From assembly GCF_000964085.1 (NCBI RefSeq), contig NZ_JZRB01000018.1, forward strand, positions 1-64,000: DNA of 64,000 nt, written 5' to 3'. Shown here one piece after another: positions 24,871 to 31,197 of the stretch (position 1 is its first letter; each line of letters starts with the position of its first letter). The notes below the pieces were generated by a model, which ran no database searches, was not told where the DNA came from, and saw only the letters and a program-made list of their open reading frames with translations. The position numbers and the translations under genes are program-made. The stretch comes from Luteibacter yeojuensis (GTDB lineage Bacteria > Pseudomonadota > Gammaproteobacteria > Xanthomonadales > Rhodanobacteraceae).

Positions 24871-25595
24871 CTTGCTGCCCTCCACTCTATGAGAGTGTGT
24901 CGCGTTAGCCCGTGTGCCAGGTCGAACCCAAGGACGCCAAGGCAAGCAAGCTCGCAGATAACCGCATGGAGGTCGGGCGCTGGAATCGGCCTCAGAGCCT
25001 CCTCGACTTGGTCAATCCTGGCGCGCTCAATCTGCGCGAAGTAGGCAGATAGGCGTGATCGGATTGCGAGGTTGTTGTCGAGAGACTGGGCGAGTTGACT
25101 AAAGACGAGAAGGCGATTGCGCACGATCGTTCGCTGTCCATCGACGCGGATATCGAACTCGGTGACAAGGCGAACATTGATTCCCGCGTTCCATGCGGCG
25201 TTTGCAATAAGTTCGGCGTCGAGAGCAGTTCTCGCGCCGCCCGGGATGGTGCGACAGGCTGCGTCCGGCACTACGAGAATGAACTCCTCTCTCCCCGTGC
25301 GCGTTAGCGTCCAGAAATCAAGTTCGACCGTTCTCTCCGCCACCTGAAGGTGGCGCGGTCGTTCGACATAGGCCAGGGTTTCCGGGTGGCACTCGAGTTT
25401 GAGCGCAGTACCGAACGCGGCTAGTCCGGCCACTTCGACCGACCGCTGCTCCTTGACGGAGAAGAACCCGTAGACGTCGAGCTTTTCGAATTCTCGCCGT
25501 CCGAACCGCCTAGGCGCGACGGGCCGAGGACGGCGATCATGCAGGTGCGCGGTTAGAGCTGGTGTTTGCGTGCGGTCTTGATAGCTCAGGGGCAC
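24867..25595 (-). CDS. TnsA-like endonuclease, catalytic residues degenerate
   Basis: A 242-residue protein. GTG 25595 follows GGAGG by six bases; the long upstream frame is discarded. The core RRFGRREFEKLDVYGFFSVK, LKLECHPETLAYVERP and RTVELDFWTL matches TnsA (R-x-x-x-G-x-F-P-S-x-K, then LEFDPxVxxYxEQP). The domain Asp (LDFW) is kept. The catalytic Lys expected on the next strand is absent (EEFILVVPD), and the Glu expected eight residues before LEC is Ala. TnsA normally cuts the 5' ends so that transposition is cut-and-paste. If inactive, the element would form cointegrates. A C-terminal helical part probably contacts TnsC. Confidence 0.75.
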   Translation of the reverse strand: MPLSYQDRTQTPALTAHLHDRRPRPVAPRRFGRREFEKLDVYGFFSVKEQRSVEVAGLAAFGTALKLECHPETLAYVERPRHLQVAERTVELDFWTLTRTGREEFILVVPDAACRTIPGGARTALDAELIANAAWNAGINVRLVTEFDIRVDGQRTIVRNRLLVFSQLAQSLDNNLAIRSRLSAYFAQIERARIDQVEEALRPIPAPDLHAVICELACLGVLGFDLAHGLTRHTLIEWRAAR

Positions 25596-26086
25596 GTGGC
25601 ACCTCCGCTGCATAAGCGAACGTTGCGGGGTCTGCCAGGTCGGAGAAGTCGGGGTGACCCGGTTTTTGCCGTACCGCGGACGCCGGGCGTGAGGAGCCGG
25701 GCGGTACGGACTTGCTTGCAACTCGCCGGGGCGCGTATCGGCAGCCGCCGACACAGGGCAGCAACCGGCCAGCCGACCGGGATTTCCGGCCAGGAGGTAG
25801 GGGGGGGGCGTCATTGAAGGTTCCTTAGGGCGAAGATTGCCCGTTCCCGCGAACCGGTAGGTATGCAGGTGGACGGCGGCAAAAAACGGAGGTATCCTTC
25901 GGGCTGCAACTGCTCTAAGGTTTCACCCCACCCCCGGTTCGTACCCGGGGGTTTTTCGTTTCTACCGTTCTGAGTTATTCGCGAGTTTCGTGATCGGTCG
26001 CGTCCCTCCGTAAGAGGTTGTGGTGTTTGGTCGCTGGGCTCCCGCGACGGGATGTCTCAGCTGCGGTGCTCTTGAGCGAATGGTGC
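25596..26086. other. Gene-free leader of the tns operon, possible small RNA
   Basis: 490 bases between the tns operon and the next minus-strand gene, without a convincing protein frame. It must hold the tnsA promoter. A strong plus-strand terminator at 25930-25956 has no plus-strand gene before it, so an untranslated RNA of up to about 300 bases is possible. Confidence 0.35.
25930..25956 (+). terminator. Orphan Rho-independent terminator
   Basis: An 8-bp stem ACCCCCGG / CCGGGGGT (25930-25937, 25945-25952), loop TTCGTAC, then five T. No recognisable plus-strand gene precedes it. Confidence 0.75.
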
Positions 26087-26335
26087 TCAGGATCCGGCCT
26101 CTTCCTGACTCGTTGCGTCGAGACTGGAAAGAAGTTCGGCCACCGCGTCGACTGTCGCGAACCACCCACGGCGAGGCGGCATCTGCACTAGCACGAGCGG
26201 GAGCTGGCGCCGGGAATGCGCCTTCTTAATGGCCCCCAGGGATGGGTACCGCAGGACCGTGGCCAAGTCCGACATGGTCAATACGTCTCCGTACCGCGTC
26301 CTGAGGTCGGCCTCGCGCTCGTCTCGTGTTCGCAT
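26087..26335 (-). CDS. Small HTH protein, island passenger
   Basis: An 82-residue basic protein: MRTRDEREADLRTRYGDVLT, then MSDLATVLRYPSLGAIKKAH (an HTH-like helix pair) and LVLVQMPPRRGWFATVDAVA. The layout, a short HTH followed by a strand with P-x-R-R-x-W-x-A and a closing helix, is like AlpA/excisionase-type winged helices common in integrated elements. It may regulate the tns operon or the divergent gene at 26479. No enzymatic role is suggested. Confidence 0.6.
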   Translation of the reverse strand: MRTRDEREADLRTRYGDVLTMSDLATVLRYPSLGAIKKAHSRRQLPLVLVQMPPRRGWFATVDAVAELLSSLDATSQEEAGS

Positions 26336-26478
26336 GTCGCTGAATGTCCAGTTCAGTCCTCGGCAGGGCGACGCTAGCCAGAGAGCCCCCGAACCGATAG
26401 TGCAGTATTTGAGCTGTTATGGTGGTGGGCGAATTACTGATCTAGACTAGCGTTCGTCATTGTGATAGGCGACGCTTC

Positions 26479-27405
26479 GTGAGAACAGCTGCCCGGATCC
26501 TTGCTACGAGGCTTTGGTATCGACACGTCATGTTGCACGTGACGCCGGAGTCGTCTGTCAAAGCCCTAATTTCACGATTTGATCGATTTTCCACGGTGCA
26601 CCTAGGCGTCGGGCTCGATCCACGCCTCGTGGGCCGGTGGGCAAGGGGCGAAGGATCCGTGGGCGGTGGACACATTCGTCGCGTTGAGAGTGAATTTCCT
26701 GGTACGGCGATCGTGTACAGCATCGCGACACTGCTTCGACCGGGTGCGTTTCGATCGCGGCATGCAACTCAGTCCGTAGCTTCCCTGACCGAGCCGGCTG
26801 CCTCGGGAGGCCTTGGCTGGGTATTTCCTGCTCCAGCTGGCACCGCAGGTAAGGCGAGTAGGGGCAGCACGGTTACGTGGGATGATTCGGCGAGCTTGGC
26901 GTCAAGGGGAGACTTTTTATCGTTTCTCGCCGTCCTCGTGTTGTTGCGCCAAGCGGCGTCGGTGGGCTCGTTCGGCGAAGTGCAGCGGCACGCGACAAAC
27001 CTGATCGAAATGCTTCCTGGAATTATTTCGTTGGGCTGGGTGCGGCCGGATGTTGATCTCCTGCTTCAGTGTCTCGGGGACATGATGAGGGGCCCGAAGT
27101 GGCTGGGCGTGCCGAGAGGCATTGACTGGGAGGCATTTCGATACCTCATTGACTCGTGTGACGTTATAGCCGGCGAAAGGCCTGTCCTCATCGCGCAAAA
27201 GGAGGGGCTTGGTGTGCCATGGGACTTCGCTTCGGGACGACCGGTGCCTCTATTGCCCGACGTTGCGCCCCTTTGGAGCTACGTGCGGCCGGCGAAGCCG
27301 CCGCCGGAAACGCGGAGCCCGCGCCAGCTGAGTCTTGGGGGCGTCCCGTGGCTGGATGAAGGCCGAAGGACACTTCGCGCGCGTAGGAAAACTGCTCCGA
27401 GGTGA
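26479..27405 (+). CDS. Unknown passenger protein of the Tn7-like module
   Basis: A 308-residue protein I do not recognise. GTG 26479 is the frame start; ATG 26530 (MLHVTPESSVKALISRFDRF) is an alternative. It shows a helical N-terminus, LDPRLVGRWARGEGSVGGGH (HTH-like, with a W-x-x-G turn), a glycine-rich centre, a helix SFLAVLVLLRQAASVGSFGE and a C-terminal DWEAFRYLIDSCDVIAGERP. It may be a DNA-binding regulator with a ligand domain. It is divergent from the small HTH gene, and lower in GC than arrays A and D, as are the tns genes. Confidence 0.55.
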   Translation: MRTAARILATRLWYRHVMLHVTPESSVKALISRFDRFSTVHLGVGLDPRLVGRWARGEGSVGGGHIRRVESEFPGTAIVYSIATLLRPGAFRSRHATQSVASLTEPAASGGLGWVFPAPAGTAGKASRGSTVTWDDSASLASRGDFLSFLAVLVLLRQAASVGSFGEVQRHATNLIEMLPGIISLGWVRPDVDLLLQCLGDMMRGPKWLGVPRGIDWEAFRYLIDSCDVIAGERPVLIAQKEGLGVPWDFASGRPVPLLPDVAPLWSYVRPAKPPPETRSPRQLSLGGVPWLDEGRRTLRARRKTAPR

Positions 27406-27571
27406 GGTGCGGTTTCTGAAGCGGGAATTGACTGGCCAGTTATTGATGCCGTCGCGCTCAACCTGTTCACCACAGCCGTAACGGCGGCAGGCTCGACTTC
27501 GAGAGGAGCAGTAGGCCGCCAGTCGTACGGCGTCAGCTGAGCACTCCTCGTCGATAGTCGCTGGTCATTGG
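27406..27571. other. Intergenic, holds one GCCAGTTATT copy
   Basis: No gene seen. The 10-mer GCCAGTTATT occurs near 27434 and again near 29257 and, inverted, near 46505; see findings. Confidence 0.35.
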
Positions 27572-27841
27572 CTAGTCGTTGTCGTCAGTTCGGTTATGCC
27601 GTCGGTTCTTGTGCCTCTCGGCGAACCGTTCGATGAACTCTGACATCGCTCCCCTAAACCGGAAAACCTCCGCGGGAATAGAAACACCAAGGTCGCGGGA
27701 GATGTCGGTCGCATATCGAATCTGAGCCTCTGTAGGCAGCTTGAGGTCCGGATCAAGGCACTCAGCTAGGCTTGACGCGAAACACTCGGACAAGCGGTCG
27801 TAGAGCTTGTCGGCCACTTTTGACTCGACGGCGCGATCCAT
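27572..27841 (-). CDS. Small helical protein at the island junction
   Basis: An 89-residue protein MDRAVESKVADKLYDRLSEC, then FASSLAECLDPDLKLPTEAQ, IRYATDISRDLGVSIPAEVF and an acidic/basic tail. Helical throughout. The P-T-x-x-Q-I-x-Y-A-x-x-I-x-x-x-L-G-x-x-I-P segment is a pattern seen in short proteins of mobile islands, apparently a helical-hairpin motif that binds nucleic acid or protein. The ATG at 27841 follows GGGAGCTGCAG and lies within about 15 bases of the point where the cytochrome oxidase gene is cut. Confidence 0.55.
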   Translation of the reverse strand: MDRAVESKVADKLYDRLSECFASSLAECLDPDLKLPTEAQIRYATDISRDLGVSIPAEVFRFRGAMSEFIERFAERHKNRRHNRTDDND

Positions 27842-27852
27842 CTGCAGCTCCC

Positions 27853-28901
27853 ACGGCTCCCGCCGAAGCCCAGTATCACGAAGGGCAGCGCCAGGGCCAG
27901 CATCTGCGGGTTGTCCCAGGGCAGCGCTTTGACCCAACCAAACGCACCCTTGTCGCCACGCAGGCGCGATGCGACTTCTACCGATGCGCAGATGGTGAAC
28001 ACCGTGAGCAACTTGGGCACGGCGACCATCGCAGTGAAGACCGAATGGAGGAACTTGAACCCGGCACCGACTTGCGGATCGGCAACAGGTGATGGATGCC
28101 AATGGGCATCGAGAACACAAGGAAGAGCACGAAGGTGACGCGGCCCATCGTGTCGCTGTTGAGCCGCCCCCCGATGGCGCGCGGCACGATCGTGTAGAAG
28201 GCGATGTAGGCGGGCATCAGCCAGAAGTAGACGATGGCGTGGAGCGTCCACGAGGACAGCACCCGTGACAGGCCTGCGTTGATCGTCGTGCTCCAGCCCA
28301 GCGCCACAGGAAGGATCTGGAACAGCAGTTCAGAGGCGGCGCCCACAGCGGTCCAGCCCCACAGATACGCGCCGGCAACCGTAGCAAACATCGTTAGCGG
28401 GACGGGTTGACCCGGGTGCGCGCGTTTGCAGGCGTGGAGGTTCACCCCCATCAGTGCCACCCAGATCCACGAGCCCACCACCACGAGCACGACGCCCAGG
28501 TAATACGAGGCATGGCCGACCATGGGCGGGTAGAACGTGTAGAGCACGGTGTCCAGGCCCAGCGCTACGGGCACGAGCGCGAGGATGGAGCCCAGGATGA
28601 TCAGCCCACAACCGGCCCACGCCCAGCGCCGCCCGATCAGAGCCTGGCGCAACGACAGTTCGGTGAACGCATAACCGAACCCCACGGCCACCAGCGTCGG
28701 GAAGACGTAACCCATCACCGTGCCGTGCGCCGTGACGGAGCGGTAGTAAAGGTCCGCGTTGTGAAGCCAGGCCGCGAGCGGACTGCGGATGAACATTTGC
28801 CACTTGCCCAATAGGATCGCCACGCCGAACGCGCCGAACGCGAGCCAGAAGTGGGCCAGGACCAGGCGCTTGTTATAGACCACAGCTCGCCCTTCTGGCA
28901 T
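27853..28901 (-). pseudogene. ba3-type cytochrome c oxidase subunit I, frameshifted and truncated
   Basis: A haem-copper oxidase subunit of the short B-family kind: LVLAHFWLAFGAFGVAILLG, then SVTAHGTVMGYVFPTLVAVG (low-spin haem His in TAHG), WGWTAVGAASELLFQILPVA, VLSSWTLHAIVYFWLMPAYI and GIHHLLPI. A frameshift near 28080 moves to DPQVGAGFKFLHSVFTAMVA, and the frame runs through LALALPFVILGFGG before the sequence leaves the family at about 27853. The last third, with the remaining haem and copper ligands, is missing. So the enzyme cannot be functional. The cut lies at the edge of the mobile region. Confidence 0.85.
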
Positions 28902-29193
28902 GGTCGGTCAGCCGCATAAACGCGTTCTTGTCGACGACTTTCACGTTGGCCCACATGCCTTCGTGGCCCGTGCCGCAGAACTCGTGACACGGCATCAGAT
29001 GGTCGCCGGGGCGGTCAAACGTCGTCTTGAACGTCGAGATGAACCCGGGCTCGATCATCAAGTTCATGTTGGTGCCCGTGATTAGCATCCCGTGGATCAC
29101 GTGTGCGCTCGCCCTACGGAACGTAATGAGCGTGTTGGCCGGGACCACCAGGCATTGGGGCGTGAACGAATATTGCTGACCGATCACGCGCAC
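28873..29193 (-). pseudogene. ba3-type cytochrome c oxidase subunit II, truncated at the start
   Basis: The copper-A domain is complete: HVIHGMLITGTNMNLMIEPG supplies the first His, and CHEFCGTGHEGM the two Cys, Glu, His and Met ligands. The N-terminal membrane anchor and about 40 residues are missing; homology starts at RVIGQQYSFTPQCLVVPANT, right after a stop codon. The GTG at 29193 is merely the first in-frame start. The 3' end overlaps subunit I, the normal operon layout. The break at 29194 coincides with a TGT-starting repeat-rich sequence, see 29195. Confidence 0.8.
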
Positions 29194-29194
29194 C

Positions 29195-29345
29195 TGTCAG
29201 CAACCACTAAAGAGTGTCGCAACGCGTTCCTTCACTCTAAGTTCCCGAAATAGTTGAGGTAGCCAGTTATTATCGTCGTGAAATATCTGCCGTTATCGCG
29301 ACTTTGTGACATGAATAAGCGCGCTAGTGAAGTTTCGCGACACAA
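29195..29345 (+). mobile_element. Candidate transposon end with TCGCRAC repeats
   Basis: A gene-free stretch starting TGTCAGCAACC exactly where the oxidase subunit II gene is cut. It contains GTGTCGCAAC near 29213, TATCGCGAC near 29297, TTTCGCGACACA near 29332 and GCCAGTTATT near 29257. TnsB-family ends begin with TGT and carry several such short sites. If it is an end, its partner and cargo are gone or lie elsewhere. Tentative. Confidence 0.35.
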
Positions 29346-29559
29346 TTGAGCGCTCGCATGGCGCGGCGTGGCGAGGTCACTTTTCTCATGGGGCGGGCGA
29401 GGATGGCAGGGGATCTTGCCGGAAGTGCCGTTGATGAGGCGGGCGTCCGCACCGCCGTGCAGCATGCCCTCCCCCCCAAGCCGGCGTGTTTGCAAGGTCA
29501 ACGGCTGGTTCCTAGGGAGCGGCTGCCCAGCGATGGCGGACTACCGGCACCCTCGGTAT

Positions 29560-29578
29560 CATATCAATAATCATTCGC
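29560..29578 (+). promoter_or_regulatory. Fur-box-like site
   Basis: CATATCAATAATCATTCGC matches the 19-bp Fur consensus at 13 of 19 positions, with a perfect ATAATCATT core. It lies 14 bases before the first start codon of the fec-type operon, where iron-loaded Fur would block transcription. Confidence 0.7.
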
Positions 29579-29591
29579 ATCTGGCCGGGGC

Positions 29592-30077
29592 TTGGTAGAG
29601 CGCTATTACAACGAACTGTGGGGCTTCCTGCGCGGGCAACTCCATGATGGCGACGCCGCGGGCGATCTCGCCCAGGAGGCTTACGCACGCGCCCTTGGCG
29701 CGCAGGCGGCGGGGCGCGAACCGCGCGATTTCCGCAGCCTGTTGTATCGCATCGCACGCAACCTCATCGTCGACCGGCACCGCCGCGCCAGCGTCCGCCA
29801 GCACACCGACATCGACGCGGTGCACGATCTCAGCGCCCCCGCGGCGGCTCAGCCCGAGAACGCCGCCGCCGCGCAGCAGCAGGTGGCCGCCATGCTTGCC
29901 GTGATCGACGCGCTACCGCCGCGCTGCCGCGAAGCCTTCGTGCTGCACAAGTTCGAGCAGCTGCCCCATGCGGAAGTCGCCGCGCGCATGGGTATCTCCC
30001 GCAACGCCGTGGAGAAGCACATCATCCGTGCGCTACTGGCCTGCCGGGCCTGCGACGACCGCTACAATCGTCCCTGA
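29592..30077 (+). CDS. fecI: FecI-type ECF sigma factor
   Basis: A 161-residue iron-starvation sigma factor. Region 2 runs VERYYNELWGFLRGQLHDGD, AAGDLAQEAYARAL and FRSLLYRIARNLIVDRHRR (the -10-reading helix). Region 4 has LPPRCREAFVLHKFEQLPHA and EVAARMGISRNAVEKHIIRA, the -35-reading HTH. The start is a TTG at 29592 with GGGG upstream, which is weak; no ATG lies in frame before region 2. It would be held and activated by the FecR at 30140 and would transcribe the receptor gene. Preceded by a Fur-box-like site, so it is expressed only in low iron. Confidence 0.9.
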   Translation: MVERYYNELWGFLRGQLHDGDAAGDLAQEAYARALGAQAAGREPRDFRSLLYRIARNLIVDRHRRASVRQHTDIDAVHDLSAPAAAQPENAAAAQQQVAAMLAVIDALPPRCREAFVLHKFEQLPHAEVAARMGISRNAVEKHIIRALLACRACDDRYNRP

Positions 30078-30139
30078 TACGCCACCATGTCAGGTTATCG
30101 AAGGCTGGCGCGTCTGCCCTGCACGCCACGGAACTTTTG

Positions 30140-31129
30140 ATGCACGGAACCCCTCCCACCGATCGCGACCACCCTCGCGAGCGCCCCGCTACCGCCGACG
30201 AGGCCGCGGCGAGCTGGCTTGTGCGTTCGCACGGGGGGTTGTCGGACGCCGACAGCCGCGCGCTGGCCGCGTGGCTGGCCGAGGATCCCGCGCATGGCGT
30301 GGCGTTGGAGCGCCTGCGCAAGACGTGGCGCTTCCTCGATGACGTGGCCCCCTTGCACCGGCGCCGGCAACGCCGGGCACGCCTTCGCCGCGCGGCGTAT
30401 GCCGCGGCCGCCGCGGTGTTCGTCGCCACCGTCGCCGGGGGCGTGGCATGGTGGGAACGCGCGCCACCGCCCACGGTGGCATCCGTCGTCTACCAGACGG
30501 GGCGTGGCGAGCAGCGCGAAGTGGCGCTCGGCGATGGCACCACAGTGTGGCTGGATACCGGCACGCGGATCAGCGTGCGGCTATCCGCATCCGCCCGCGC
30601 CGTGTCCCTGGCCGCGGGCCAGGCGCTATTCGATGTAACGCACGACGAGGCGCGGCCCTTCACGGTGGATACCGCCACCGCTCGCGTGCGCGTCCTGGGC
30701 ACCCGCTTCAGCGTCCGCCAGACGCCGGTGGGGCTCGTCTCGCGCGGCACGGGGGTGTCGGTCAGCCGCGGGCATGTCCAGGTCACCGACCCGGAGGGAC
30801 GCGGCCATGTCGACCTGCTGGCCGGGCAGGCCGCGCACGTGGCGCCTGGCGGCACCCCGGCGCGGGTGGCGACGGCGGTGGGCGAAACCTGGCGCGAAGG
30901 CCGCGTGGTATTTGACGATACCCCGCTGGCGGATGCCGTGGCCGAACTCGAGCGCTATGGCGACACCCATCTGGTCGTGGCGCCCTCGGCACGCGCGCTG
31001 CACATCACGGGCAGCTTCTCGGCGCGCCAGCCCGAGGCCTTTGCCCGCGCCGTGGCCCACATCCTCCCGGTCGACCTGCAGCGGCGCGGCACCGAGGTGA
31101 CGTTCACGGGCCGCGCCAGCCAACGCTAA
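30140..31129 (+). CDS. fecR: FecR-type anti-sigma/sigma regulator
   Basis: A 329-residue inner-membrane signal relay. The cytoplasmic N-terminus has ASWLVRSHGGLSDADSRALA and WLAEDPAHGVALERLRKTW (sigma binding). One transmembrane helix follows (AAYAAAAAVFVATVAGGVAW). Then comes the periplasmic FecR domain (YQTGRGEQREVALGDGTTVW, LDTGTRISV) and a C-terminal STN-like part (LERYGDTHLVVAPSARALHI) that touches the receptor's signalling domain. Ligand-loaded receptor signals through it to release FecI. The ATG at 30140 is 62 bases past fecI. Confidence 0.92.
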   Translation: MHGTPPTDRDHPRERPATADEAAASWLVRSHGGLSDADSRALAAWLAEDPAHGVALERLRKTWRFLDDVAPLHRRRQRRARLRRAAYAAAAAVFVATVAGGVAWWERAPPPTVASVVYQTGRGEQREVALGDGTTVWLDTGTRISVRLSASARAVSLAAGQALFDVTHDEARPFTVDTATARVRVLGTRFSVRQTPVGLVSRGTGVSVSRGHVQVTDPEGRGHVDLLAGQAAHVAPGGTPARVATAVGETWREGRVVFDDTPLADAVAELERYGDTHLVVAPSARALHITGSFSARQPEAFARAVAHILPVDLQRRGTEVTFTGRASQR

Positions 31130-31197
31130 GCTGGATGTCAGGTTTTCCCGGGCTGGTGCGTCTACGTCCATCGCACCATCTCCAGGGATACCGTTCC

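Noticed and set aside
20491-27405. CRISPR-associated transposon
   Set aside because: The TniQ and tns genes prompted a search by eye for Cas12k, Cascade genes or a repeat-spacer array. None is present between 17 and 29 kb.
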